From assembly GCF_020497125.1 (NCBI RefSeq), contig NC_059075.1, positions 108,973,222 to 109,037,221 of the forward strand: 64,000 nt of DNA, written 5' to 3'. Position numbers and translations under genes: made by a program. The notes below the pieces were generated by a model. It saw nothing but the letters and a program-made list of their open reading frames with translations, had not been told where the DNA came from and did no database searches. This document shows, piece after piece, positions 1 to 10,464 of this stretch. How positions within the stretch are numbered: the stretch's first letter is position 1; every line of letters starts with the position of its first letter. Source of the stretch: Mauremys mutica. Lineage: Eukaryota; Chordata; Testudines; Geoemydidae.

Positions 1-98
1 ATCTGGGGCAAAAATTGGTCCTGCTAGTGAAGGCAGGGGGCTGGACTCGATGACCTTTCAAGGTCCCTTCCAGTTCTAGGAGATTGGTATTACAATGC
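1..98 (+). mobile_element. 3' tail of a turtle tRNA-derived SINE with CR1-like tail (cut by window edge)
   Basis: This stretch matches, in the opposite orientation, the tail of the fuller SINE at 20601-20770. Both share the run from ATCTGGGGCAAAAATTGG through the CR1-type block (CTGGACTCGATGACCTTTC) to an ATTGGTATT end. The tRNA-like head would lie upstream of base 1. Established knowledge: tortoise Pol III SINEs carry a 3' tail derived from a CR1-like LINE. Confidence 0.75.
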
Positions 99-104
99 CT
101 TGCT

Positions 105-1138
105 GAAGTAGCTCCCACCCGGGCGGCTCAAAAATAACATTCTGGCATGTTATCCACACCTGAGTGTCTGTATGTAACTGCAGCTTGCCAGCTACGTCCT
201 GGTTCTCCCAGCCTGGGTTATACTGCAGGGTGACCACAATGCTCCCCCAGTCCCAGATCTTCCCTCAGAAATGTATGCCCTGTACTGCTCAGCCCTCTCC
301 TGGACTGTACAAATATATATTAAGTCTGTTATTCCCTTGAGGAATAATATGCCAGTTCATTACCTTAAATAGTTACCCAGATACTTCAACTTAAACTCAC
401 TGGATTAGATAAAACAACAAAAAAAGGTTTAATAACTACAAAGAGATTTTAAGTGAGTACAAGTAATCAGACATACAAGTCAGAAATGGTTACAAGAAAA
501 ATAAAGAGAAAACGCTTGCTAGTAACTACTTAAGAAACTGTCTTAGTTGCAAAGCAGACTGTCTCATCACATGCTCGAGCAGATTACTGACCAAAACTTT
601 CAGGTCAGGGCCCCTTCCCTCAAAGTACAATGGCTGTTTCCTTTTGTCTTTTCAGGTGCAGAGAAAGCAATGAGCAGGGGTACAGAGAGGGTTGCCTTTT
701 GGTGGTTGTCCCTTTTTATAGTTTCAGTCCCCCTCTTGAAAATAATTTTTATCTGAGACCCAGGAAACAAAGAATCTATGTGGAAGGATATTCTCTGCTG
801 GGTTTTTTTACACCTATTTGGACTTTCTTTGTTTTCCTTCCCTGCTTGATGACTCTGTTTACTGCTTAAATGCAAATTCAGGCAAACACGCATTCCTTCC
901 TTTGTTTAGAGCAGACCTGACTTCTGCCTGGGCAATGTTGTGTGGTTTGGAACCTGTGTTTAATAACATCATACAGGGGGAATCTTATAACTTCACATAC
1001 AGTGTTGCCACACATTTTCCCAGGACAATACTGACCAGCAAGTTATGAGTTTTCAAATGATACCTTACAAGACATACTTTGTACAAAGTTTACTACAATA
1101 GTGTGGAGAGTGTGAATACAGGAGTATATTCCATCACA
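105..1138 (-). mobile_element. LTR-like repeat, copy A
   Basis: The block resembles two other places in the window, 20068-21290 and the interrupted copy 52074-59464. Shared parts are a TTTAATAACTAC / TTTATTAACTAC segment followed by AATCAGACATA / GCAGGCATAGA-like sequence, and a distal TTATAACTTCACATACAG segment (985 here, 59328 in copy C). On the minus strand ATTAAA near 430 sits where copy C has AATAAA, which suggests minus orientation. It ends near CATCACA (CA/TG boundary). Boundaries are approximate and no target duplication was seen. It could be a degraded solo LTR or another long repeat. Confidence 0.5.
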
Positions 1139-2871
1139 ATCTCCATTTGTAAATGTATCTGAAGCTGGTTGAGAATTCCCAGATTTTTCGCCTAAGTGGT
1201 GCAGAATTTAGTTGTAAGTTGACCTTGCCTGTGCTGAGCAGTGAATTATGCTGACAGTTGATCCTCCTTTTCCTTTCCCCAAACAAACATTTGGGGCAGA
1301 AAAATCTATGCACATCACCTTTGGCATACCTGACTAGGGGGCTGCGCATGGGCCACTTTGCTGATCTAGGGGAAGCTTAATTTCTTCTCATCTGTCCAAC
1401 ATATCTGTCCAAATATGACACCTTTAAGGCGGGTGTGTCTCCTACATAGTTTATCCAATAGCACTTCAGTGACTCCTTCGCTTGTTCTCTTCACTTGTTC
1501 GGGTGAGGGAAGAAGCAGTGGTGGGTCTGTTGGAGGTCTGAGTTTAGGGCTCTTGTGAATTCCTTTCCATAGATAGAGGAAGGGAAGAAGTGGAGTATCT
1601 CTTCTGGCTGCAGTAGGGCTAATAAGGGTCCGGGGAGGCACTGAGGGTGAAAAGTTTGTCAAGCCAAGACAAATTTGAAAGGGCAATGAATTAGAGGAGT
1701 GGGTTCCCTCCATTTTAATGTATATATTTAAAAAGTGATGTTTTTAATTACTTTTAGACTGTTAAAAGTGTAAAGTCTAGACTGATTGTTCTACTAATAT
1801 TAATGTGTATGTTGTATTGCATTAAGTGTATTATAAAATAAACACATTATCCATATGCATTGTCTCACTTTTTTTTCAGATTTAAGCTTTATTTTGATCA
1901 ACATTACAGCCTCCTTGTTGACATTTTAAATCTTTTTCTCCCTTTCCCCTCTAATGGGTCACTACTAGTGTTTTAAAAAAAAAATGTGCACACACAGACC
2001 CACCCTCTCTCTGGGTTGAGAATCTGTGTAAGATTTCTACTGAAAGCTCTGGGTTTTTTTTTTTTAAATATCAGTTTCAAACTTTTTTGTTGAAGTACAG
2101 TTGGGCAGATTTTACCAATCTAGTAGTGAGAGCACTTAGCTAAATTAAATAAAAAATAATAAAAAAAATCAGATCAAGTTATAATGTTGTGTAATCCAAA
2201 ACTTCCTAGTGTTTTCCCACTGGGTGTATATAACATCCAGGGTTTCCTAACTGATCGTCTTGGCCTGGCTTTTTTTAGCTAAAGTCTCATTCTCAGAAGT
2301 CTGTCTCCCACTCTCCCTCTGCAGTTCTTCCAGACTTTCCTCCTCCTGGATTGTGTCATCGGCTAAATTTTGCAGCAAAGACTCTTATACCAACTGGGAA
2401 AACTTGGGTGGAGCAGTTTGGCAAGTCATACAGTTGCTTCCTGTTGTTGGACTGAAGGGGCAGTGCCTGCTCTAAATTACTTACTGCTTTTGCACAAAAT
2501 TAAAATATAAAGATCAACCTTCCCATGTTTTCTCTATTTACACCGTTTTATGAACATGCTTCCTTAGTCAGGATCTTGGGTGCTGATCTGAATAGGTGTC
2601 TTCATGCATTTAATTTTCAGCTACTTATTACAGATACGTACGTAAGCTACTGTTAACATGGCCAATGATATCACCAGTCTTCGTGAAGCACAGTAAATTT
2701 CCCCCATACTAATTTCCCCCTACTGTTACTCTCACCTTCTTGTCAACTGTTTGAAATGGGCCACTCTTATTACCACTACAAAAGTTATTTTCCCTCCCTT
2801 GGTATCCTACTGTTAATTGAATTGTTTCATTAGACTGACCTCACACTTGGTAAGGCAACTCCCTTCTTTTC
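1139..2871. other. No gene recognised
   Basis: AT-rich unique-looking sequence with short poly-T and poly-A runs. Reading frames of up to 115 codons (1366-1713 minus) lack recognisable domains, splice context or codon bias. Confidence 0.6.
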
Positions 2872-2951
2872 ATGTATTTATACCTGCTCCTGTATTTTCC
2901 ACTCCATGCATCTGATGAAGTGGGTTCTAGCCCACAAAAGCTTATACCCAA
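2872..2951 (+). mobile_element. Penelope-like repeat, left part (interrupted by a solo LTR)
   Basis: The sequence reads CATCTGATGAAGTGGG, a loop, then CCCAC and AAAAGCTTATACCCAA. It continues after the inserted LTR at 3680 with ATACATTTGTTAGTCTC and ends in CAGACTAACACAGCTACC. I recall this as a common reptile repeat; assignment to Penelope-like elements is an inference from its hammerhead-like core and the twin-primed copy at 15588. The left edge is approximate. Confidence 0.5.
2912..2939 (+). ncRNA. Hammerhead-ribozyme-like core (decayed)
   Basis: CTGATGA (2912-2918) is followed by a 5-bp perfect stem GTGGG (2920-2924) / CCCAC (2931-2935) and then AAAA (2936-2939). The hammerhead core is CUGAUGA, stem II, GAAA, so the first base of the second box is changed here and self-cleavage would be expected to be lost. 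Hammerhead motifs are known from Penelope-like retroelements. Stems I and III were not convincingly modelled. Confidence 0.4.
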
Positions 2952-3679
2952 TGTGGCAGAGCTCTGACCTTGCTTCCGTGGGTCCTGCGCTTCTAGGTGG
3001 TTTATGCTTAGCCTCAGTGGCTCACAGTGACCCTCCATGTAGCCCTTCTCTCTCTAGGGCCAGGGTTACAGTCTACTGAGCCCTTTTCATCATAAGCCTG
3101 CAAGGAGGTTGGTGAGAGAACTCCCACAGTCTCTGTTCAGCCTCCTGTCCTGACAGGGACCTGACTTCCCCTTCCAGGAGCTGTTCCTGTAGTGGTGGGT
3201 TGGGGGGAACCCGGGCCCGCCCTCTACTCCGGGTTCCAGCCCAGGGACCCTAATGGTAGCAGTTGTTGGCAGCCAACCTTTCACTGCCAGAGTTGCTACA
3301 TTTCCCTGGGCCACTTCCCCACAGCTCTCCTGCTTCTCCCTCCTTCACCCTTACCTTAGGGCTCCTTTAACGATGGTTTGAGGGTGTCTTCATTAACCAG
3401 CCCTTCAGCCGCACTTCCTCTCCTCTGGCTCCCTGACTTCCCTGCCTGACGGGAGTGAGCCCTTTTTATAGTATCAGCAGGGCCTTAATTAGAGTCAGGT
3501 GGTCACAGTAACTGAATGGCCTCACCTGACTCTTCACAGGTTAATTAGAGTCTGGTGTTCTCATTAGCCTGGAGCAGCCCCTGCTCTGGTCAGTCAGGGA
3601 ACAGAAAACTGTTAATCCATTGGCCAGTATATCTGCCTTCTGCTATTCTGCTGTACCCAACTGGCCTGGGTCTATCACA
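2952..3679 (-). mobile_element. Solo LTR, 728 bp, with 4-bp target duplication
   Basis: On the minus strand the element runs from TGTGATAGACCCAGG to GCTCTGCCACA, with TG...CA ends. It is flanked by CCAA on both sides (2948-2951 and 3680-3683). Removing it joins the two halves of a known repeat unit, so insertion into that repeat is certain in outline. A TATA box lies on the minus strand at 3461-3470, downstream of an AT-rich U3-like half. No internal retroviral region is present, so this is a recombined solo LTR. ERV versus Gypsy origin is not decided here. Confidence 0.85.
3461..3470 (-). promoter_or_regulatory. TATA box of the solo LTR
   Basis: TATAAAAAGG on the minus strand, about 210 bp inside the 5' end of the LTR and followed by GC-rich, R-like sequence. 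The position fits the U3 promoter of an LTR. Confidence 0.55.
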
Positions 3680-3753
3680 CCAAATACATTTGTTAGTCTC
3701 TAAGGTGCGTTGTTTTTCCTGATACAGACTAACACAGCTACCACTCTGAAACC
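3680..3753 (+). mobile_element. Penelope-like repeat, right part
   Basis: Continuation of the unit at 2872-2951 after the solo LTR. It carries TTTGTTAGTCTCTAAGGTGC, then a shortened segment, then GATACAGACTAACACAGC and ACTCTGAAACC. Related segments occur at 15588-15673. Confidence 0.55.
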
Positions 3754-6700
3754 AGTAACTTTTTGCACATCTAGCCCACAAATGTGAAATATTCTCTTTA
3801 GTGTCTTGTGTTAACTCTGTGTAGCCTCTTTTCAGCAAGGTAGAACCTGTGTTCAGGTCCACCTAGCTGCTTGTTGTGTGCTTTTAGGTATAAAGCTGCA
3901 ATCAAAATCAGCCTTATTCCAAGCAACGTTAAGTATTCTTCAACTCTGACATTAAATTTTGCATTATTTAACTGTTCATGACATTCCCTCCAAAAAAGAG
4001 TGCTTCCCATGTTCATTCACTCACAGACATATCCTCAGTATGCTGCAAAAAGTGTGGGATCGAAGCAGAATTTTTTTTTTGTACATGTTGAAAACTAGTT
4101 CTTTCCTGTGCTTGGGCAGATGTTAAGAATGATTAGGCAAATGATAAAAGGCTGTTAAACCTAGTTTTGTTTGAGTTAAGCTCTGAAATGAGAAGTTTTT
4201 GTATGGTTTTCTTCTAAATTTATAAAATTGTGGCTTTTATCCCTGGTGTAGTGTGGACCCACCCTTTTCTATTTCCAGGCAGAGCACTCTGTATTATTTT
4301 AGTTCCTTTGCTTCATTGGACACTGTTCTTGCTTATTCTGAAGCACTTGCAGTAAGCTTTTCAGTGTTGATGGCATCTTTGCCTTCAATCAGGAATGCCC
4401 ATTGTATTTAGTTTAAAAAGTTCTCTTTAGAAGTAGTGTGGATAAATAAGATTCTGAATATACTCTTTGTGGTCTATTTTATATCGGGCATGTCACATAA
4501 TGGCTTTCACAGCCATGATGACCCTCCTGAAACATGGATGCAAAACTTTATCTTTTATATTCTATACCAGTCCAGACACCAGATCTACAGGATGATATTT
4601 CTTAACTAATCCAGTAAAGAACACTTAGCTCTGAAAACTGAAGCAACATCTCCTTCATGTACCAAGAGTGGACTAGCAGAGCCCGTTAATTTTTAAAACT
4701 GTTGTACTGACCACTGGGGTCTTGTTTTTTGTGGCAGGTACTTTGACCTTGATAGCACTTGGGGACCTCAGCATCAATGTGGTTAGTTCTGATTCTGATT
4801 GGGCATTTTATATTTAGCTGCTGGTCTCTTATAATAGCTTTCAGGTGGAGATATTAAAGAACGCATACCCTTGTGCTTCTGTAATCCCCAAAAGACCACA
4901 GGGGAAGGGTGTGAAAGAGAAAAGAGCATTGGTAGGTTTCAGCAGGAGTAGAGTTTGGAATTGCCAGCAGCTGGTTGCTGCAATGGAATGCTAAAACTTA
5001 TTTTTAAAGTAGTGAGATAGCTAGTAAAAACAAAAGGTTCATAAAAATCAGTGGGTAGCTTAATTTAGAGAAGTTAATGAACAGCTAAAAAATGTCCATT
5101 TGGGGGTAAACTTTTCTGATCTTTCTCGTAACATGTTATAGTATGGTACAGTGGATTTTAATTGCCATCAAATGGATCAGTAATCAATAGAACTAAAGTC
5201 ACCTCCAACTTCATGTATTTTTAATGCTGGTGCAAATTAGCATGCACCCAAAACCCTTCAGGCCTCTCATTATCTCTGACTGGTCATATGTTCAGTGTTT
5301 AGTCCGTTCTCAGTCCTCTCCATGTCACTCTTCTCAGTGAGGTGTTTCCTGTTGTCATGACAGCTGGCGGAGGACCAGATCTTTGCTCTGAGCCTGGGCT
5401 TAGGACTGCACATCAGGACGGACTTCCTAGCTTTCTCTGCCTCGAGGTGGCACACGCAGCAAACTCCAGGTCATACTTTATAGCAGAGCTTTCACAGCAT
5501 TTTTTTGAAAGATTAAGTAAATTGTCTCAGTTTCTTCCTTAGCAATTTTGAGGAGGAACTAAAAGGGCGGGGGGAAAACCTGTGGGCTTTGAGGCAGGTC
5601 TGAAGGACATAATTAACTCATCTTTCCCCTTCAAATGGCTGGCAGACAGCAGGCTGCAGGAAACCAGCTTTCAGCTTGGATGTGGGCAAACGTCTGTGCC
5701 AAGACAGTTAAGTGGGTCACAGTGTAAATGCCTGCCATAGAGTGTGTGACTGAGGCCTATACTGAGATGGTAGAGCAGGCCACGTGGAAACTCCATTCAG
5801 CGAATCTTGATGGCAGGCAAAGTTCACTTGTAACAATCCAAAGGAAAAAAAATTCCTGCTCTCAGCTAGCATATAGGCAAGATCCATGTTAAGATTATAG
5901 AGACAGCCACAAAACATCCTTCTTCCTGCAAGCTTTTTTTAAATTTGCAAGTCCTCAAAAGTCATGAAAAGCTTCAGTTCCTATGACTTTTCTGATGCTA
6001 GTGAGTCACTTGTCTCCAGTGGTTGAAGCTCACTCATCAGCCTTTGCGTTCAGTCTTCACTCACGTTGGACTCAGGAGCAGGGGGTGTGGTGTAAAATTA
6101 TTTAACATCCCCTTCCTTGGGAGGAAGACTGTCCTACCTTTCCACTTCCAGATTCCAGGGAGATCTCACAGTAGGTCAGAAAGTGGCTACCCTTTTCCTT
6201 AGGGAGACCAACAAGATACATACCTGCAAGGTGTCCTTTCAGTCTCTCTGGTAACATGTTTCCCACCCTTCTCTCTTTTTCTCTCAGGGGTTTGGACCAG
6301 GGACTGGTGAAGGATATTGCTCAGAATCAGCTGTGAGAGGAACAACACACAGTCTTAAAACCTCTCTAAAAAGGGGACATCTCTAAAACTCAAGCTTTGA
6401 GCAAGATACCACAGACTCTCAACTAAACTTAATCCTTTAAGCACAAATGAGAGTATAACTTCATAGATACTTATGTCTTTAGAAAATTAAATGCCAAACC
6501 TTGTGTGTGCGCATGCACTGCGCCGAATCTGAATATAAAAAACCTTGACAACCTTTTTGTGTTGCATGGGGCCCATCAACAGTCATTAAAAACCTTCAGA
6601 AACAGGGTTTTGAGTGAACAAGGGAACTGACTATTACAGTCCTCAAACTCCGGCATCAAAGTTATCACCCCAGACTGCCTTTGTTTCATAAGATACTTAC

Positions 6701-6880
6701 TGAGATGGTGTCTGATTAGCCAAACCTTAGTACACCTCTCAAGAGTGTCTCAATCACCTTCTGGGCTAGGTGGTCTGATGTGTGGATACCTGGCAAAGTT
6801 CTCACTTCGCTTCCAGCCAACAATTGCAGCAAATTGGTATATGAAGATCTTGGCTCAGATCCAGTGTTTTTTATTTCTTG
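3754..6880. other. No gene or recognised repeat
   Basis: About 3.1 kb of AT-rich sequence with only short, unsupported frames. There is no clear terminal inverted repeat, LTR or exon-like signal. Confidence 0.55.
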
Positions 6881-7100
6881 GGGCTAGTCTACACTGGCAA
6901 TGCTAAAGCACTGCCGCAGCAGCGCTTTAACGTGGCTTGTGTAGTCTTGGCAGAGTACTGGGAGAGCGCTAAAAACCCCCCACCTCCACTATCTACCCTG
7001 GCGCTTTACAGCGCTGAAACTTGCTGCGCTCAGGGGGGTGTTTTTTCACACCTCTGAGCGAGAAGTTGCAACGCTGTAAAATGCCAGTGTAGCCAAGCCT
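6881..7100. mobile_element. Palindrome-rich MITE, 'AGCGCT' family, copy 1
   Basis: The ends form an inverted repeat: GGGCTAGTCTACACTGGCA on the left and its near complement TGCCAGTGTAGCCAAGCCT on the right. Inside are GCAGCAGCGCTTTAACG and a hairpin built on GCTCAGGGGGGTG / CACACCTCTGAGC. Related copies are at 9092-9363, 41019-41203 and 62844-63096. No transposase frame is present, so it is non-autonomous. The superfamily (hAT-like or other) is not decided, since no clean duplication was found. Confidence 0.7.
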
Positions 7101-7353
7101 AAATTCATTCTTGATATCAACAGCTACCTGATGTCAGATCCAGAAAAGCTGGTCATCATAACAGATACCATACCCCATGTAGGGGGAACATATCTAGACT
7201 CGCGTGTGACTTGGGAGGATGGGGAGATTGTACCCCATAGTACTGACCTTTTAATTTCATAACTGCTCCTTTAAATAGTTCAGTAAGTGCTCCTCTAAAA
7301 GCGTTTGGTGTGCTAAGTGTCAACCACAGTGCCATGGAGGTATTGGCATACAG

Positions 7354-7691
7354 CAGCGGTTCTCATATGTTAGCAACCCAAGGACCCTCACTTTGGTTTA
7401 AAATTTTTGGCGGACTCCCAAGTCCCCCCACTCAACCCCAAGCCCTTCCCTCAAGGCTCCACTCTCACCCCACCTCTTCCCGCCTCTTCTCCACTCCTGC
7501 CCCATCTTTTTCTGCCTCTTCCGAGCGTGCTCCATCCCCGCTCCTCCTCCCTCCCACCACCTCCTGCAGCTGTTCCCCAGTATGCAGTAGATGCTGGGAG
7601 GGAAGGGGAGGAATCGATCAGCAGGGCCTGCAGATCCCCGGAATACTCTTGTGGACCCCCATGTCCAAAGACCTCAGTTTGAGAAATGCTG
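7354..7691. mobile_element. hAT-like non-autonomous DNA transposon with perfect 8-bp TSD
   Basis: Terminal inverted repeats CAGCGGTTCTCA (left) and TGAGAAATGCTG (right; reverse complement CAGCATTTCTCA) match at 10 of 12 positions. The element is flanked by a perfect direct repeat GCATACAG at 7346-7353 and 7692-7699. The 8-bp duplication and CAG ends are diagnostic of hAT elements. The interior is C-rich on the + strand (7420-7570), which creates chance open frames. No transposase is encoded. The ends resemble those of 26032-26431. Confidence 0.88.
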
Positions 7692-7699
7692 GCATACAG

Positions 7700-8264
7700 C
7701 ATTTAAGAAATTTCCATTAAAAGTTACAGTAGCCTCTATTTGTTAGAGTATTCTTTTGCGTACATTTTCTATGATGATTAGTGCGGTAGAGTGAAATGGA
7801 GCTAATTTATTCCTATAAACAGTACAATGATTTAATCTGCCAATTTCCATTTGTTTTCAGATCTATTAGAATTAATTTGGATTTTAAGTGCAAAATGTTG
7901 TCATCCTCTTACCATAGTTCTGTACATACTTTCACCATCACAAGTTTTTATTATTTAAAACAGCTGACTTGAGTCAGTTAAAACAGGTGGCCACTGTATA
8001 AAGTATGTACATCTGATCAACTTAGACTTCTAGCACAACAGAACATTTGATATGTCAAGGCAGAGGAGGGAACAAGAGAAAGGAAAACAGTATCTGTAAA
8101 GTAAAACAGTTAATGCCCCTGATGTATCTCCTCTTCTCCACCATAACTTGCATGTGAATTTTTAATCTGAAGTTTTTGCACTAACATTTATGCAAGAGGA
8201 AATTCCTCATGCAGTGACAAACACCACTGAGCTGACACTCCTGCTCATTACACAGTCTTGCCCA
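7700..8264. other. No gene recognised
   Basis: AT-rich sequence with no supported frame, RNA gene or mobile-element boundary. Confidence 0.5.
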
Positions 8265-8790
8265 CTCCTCTTATGTCTACACTGCAGTATAAACCCAGGG
8301 TTTAAACTCAGGCTCAAGCCTAACCCCTCTTCTGTCTGCACACACATCATGATAACCCAAGGTCCCAGGACCCCACAGGGGTAGAGAGTCCAAGCCTAAG
8401 TCAAGCTGGGATCCCAGCCTCTAGCCCTATTGCTTTGCAGGGTAGATGTAGCCCCACTTGATTTGTACCCTGGGAGTCTGCCAAAAATATTCTCTAATCC
8501 TGTGGGTTGACTTTGTCCTCTGGACAATCAAGTTTTCCCATAGTGCACCACAAAAGGGCTAGAGCAGCCACATTTTTTGTAGGGCTAGGAACTCTGGGAA
8601 ATGGGTGGTTGGACTTGGGCCCACATAATACTGTCGATGCTGGAACCCGGGGTTGGGATCCAGGATTCAACAATTCCTAATCTGGGGTTACAAATGAATG
8701 CGGACAATCAGCCCCAGGTTAACAAATGCAGAGTCTGCTAACTAGAGTTTTACTAACTCCAGGCTTAGATGGCAGGGTATAGGTACCCTT
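8265..8790. mobile_element. Degenerate inverted-repeat element (MITE-like)
   Basis: The left end reads GTCTACACTGCAGTATAAAC. The right end, read on the opposite strand, is ACCCTGCCATCTAAGCCTGG, a weak inverted match. The interior carries repeated GGGTTTAAACTC / GGGGTTACAAATG and AACCCGGGGTTGGGATCC-like segments. No duplication was identified, so boundaries are approximate. Confidence 0.4.
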
Positions 8791-8937
8791 GCACATTTAA
8801 GGTATGAGGTTATTGGGTGGAACCACCTACCTTGTGACTGTGGTGAGGCTCTGCCCTGTGTCTGCGTATACACACACGTTGTCATCTGGTGATTCTCATT
8901 AAGTGAATTATGAAATGCAATTTTTGTAATACTGAGA

Positions 8938-9030
8938 GAGACAAGAGTAGGGGGTAATGTCTTTTACTAGACCAACTTCTGATGGAAAAAGAGACGCGCT
9001 TTTGAGCTCCACACAGCTGAGATATATTTT
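8938..9030 (-). mobile_element. Penelope-like repeat tail, second family, degraded
   Basis: AGAGAGACAAG...GACCAACTTCTGATGG...GAGCTCCACACAGCTGAG is homologous to 11080-11175. Both read in reverse as the recalled reptile repeat with CAGAAGTTGGTCCA and ends in CTTGTCTCTCT. On the minus strand GAGCTC is followed by AAAAGC, where a hammerhead box GAAAGC would be expected. Confidence 0.45.
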
Positions 9031-9091
9031 TAATGTTAATGAGTTTGAGAAACCTCTCAAGTGGCAAAACTATTCCAGGTCTCTCCTCAAA

Positions 9092-9363
9092 GGCTTTGGC
9101 TACACTTACACTTCAAAGCGCTGCCGCGGCAGCGCTTTGAAGCGCTAAGTGTAGTCAAAGCGCCAGCGCTGGGAGAGAGCTCTCCCAGCGCTGTCCGTAC
9201 TCCACCTCCCTGTGGGGAATAACGGACAGCGCTGGGAGCCGCGCTCCCAGCGCTGAGGCTTTGACCACACTGGCGCTTTGCAGCGCCGCAATTTGCAGCG
9301 CTGGAGAGGGTGTGTTTTCACACCCTGCTGCAGCGCTGCAAATTTGTAAGTGTAGCCAAGCCC
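9092..9363. mobile_element. Palindrome-rich MITE, 'AGCGCT' family, copy 2
   Basis: The terminal inverted repeat is GGCTTTGGCTACACTTACA on the left and TGTAAGTGTAGCCAAGCCC on the right. Internal hairpins include a perfect 30-base palindrome at 9112-9141 centred on CCGCGG, a near-perfect one at 9165-9192 centred on AGAGCT, and CAGCGCTGGGAGC / GCTCCCAGCGCTG near 9226-9255. It is high in CpG compared with its flanks, which suggests a younger copy. Frames across it (for example 9145-9393 minus) are by-products of the palindromes. Confidence 0.75.
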
Positions 9364-10200
9364 AAAGAGAGAAAATATTCCACCCTCCCACATGTGTGCA
9401 GTTTTCTAGCCGTAATGAAGAAATTAAAAGGTTCCAGTAGTTCGTTCTTCGCTATTTAGTACAAAATATTTTCCAAGCTTACAGTATTTGTGGGGAAAAC
9501 ATGTCACTTTCACCATTTGTGTCATAACATCTTGCTCTCTTCATGGGTGGTAAAATAACACATATCTAGAGAAATTTATTTTCAATGTATGTAACCAATA
9601 CTATTCCAGGAGTCACACGGGGCAGCTCTGTAGTTCACAGCTACCACAGAAGGGTGGGTTGAACAGGAAAGGAAGCAAAGCAGCCTAATCAGAGACACTG
9701 TAGATCCTGTGATTTATGCAGGGCAGATTGCCCAGGACTGGGTTGCTGGAAGATAATTTTCTCTGCAGTGTGCAAGTGTGACTTCAGAGCTGCGTGTTTT
9801 TCAAACTAGCCGCCTACAAAAAAAATAAACCTTTTAAAAGATTTTGTAATTATCATGTGTCCCCCGCCACACAGCTGTCTTCAGCTTGATTTTTTTTTAT
9901 GACTTTAAAGGAACGTGGACATTATTACTGTGGCTTGTTGCTGAATTATCTTGTATTTTTGAGGTTGTGATGAATATTTGAGTAATAAGTCATAGGAAGA
10001 GGGAATATCTGAAGCTGTTCAGACTAACTGGAAGAAGAGAAACCCCACTAATAAACTACGTTATTCCACAAGATTTTTCCCTTGAAATTTGTGTCAGGTG
10101 GGGTACCATACAACTCTTTAATCTTCCTATCCAATTGTCAAATTTCTGCTTCTCTTTGGAAAGCGAGGCTTTATGATTTTTCAGGGAGGGGTGAGGTATT
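9364..10200. other. No gene recognised
   Basis: AT-rich sequence leading into the candidate promoter region of the next entry. No repeat boundary or supported frame was seen. Confidence 0.5.
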
Positions 10201-10254
10201 TTACACCTCAAGGCTCTTGTTTGCCTGGGCTGACTTCCTCTGCGCTTCCTGCTA

Positions 10255-10299
10255 ATTGGCTCTGTTGGCTATTTCTCATTGTTCCCAATTGATGACTCA
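10255..10299 (+). promoter_or_regulatory. CCAAT and AP-1-like motifs upstream of a candidate first exon
   Basis: ATTGG (reverse CCAAT) lies at 10255-10259, a forward CCCAATTG around 10284-10291, and TGACTCA, the AP-1 consensus, at 10293-10299. They sit 130-170 bp before the candidate ATG at 10427. No TATA box was found. Such motifs occur by chance, so support comes mainly from the downstream ATG and splice donor. Confidence 0.3.
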
Positions 10300-10426
10300 G
10301 AGAAACAGGAAAGAGATCCCTTGATTAACAAAAGAAAGACCTACCAACAAACAGGTGCCTCTGTTCTTGCTAAACAGAGGACAAACCATCATTCTGGATT
10401 TTTTCCTAAGATTTCTATCCACAAGC

Positions 10427-10464
10427 ATGAGGCTTAAGAGGAATGGGTCATACACACTGAGCAG
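10427..10464 (+). CDS. Candidate alternative first coding exon (12 codons plus 2 bases)
   Basis: ATG at 10427 opens a frame encoding MRLKRNGSYTLS, then AG and a strong splice donor, AG/GTAAGA, at 10464/10465. The frame ends in phase 2, meaning two bases of a codon are left before the intron. That is the same phase as the candidate exon at 42371-42402, so both could join one downstream exon. Upstream lie CCAAT and AP-1-like motifs and a purine-rich leader with no obvious mobile-element match. I do not recognise the peptide. If 42371 is an alternative start of MOB2, this could be another start of the same gene; that is inference only. A chance ATG-plus-donor cannot be excluded from sequence alone, because no acceptor or next exon is visible. 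Confidence 0.32.

Noticed and set aside
7310..7720. 136-codon + and overlapping frames rich in Ser and Pro
   Set aside because: They lie within the hAT-like element 7354-7691 and come from its C-rich tract.
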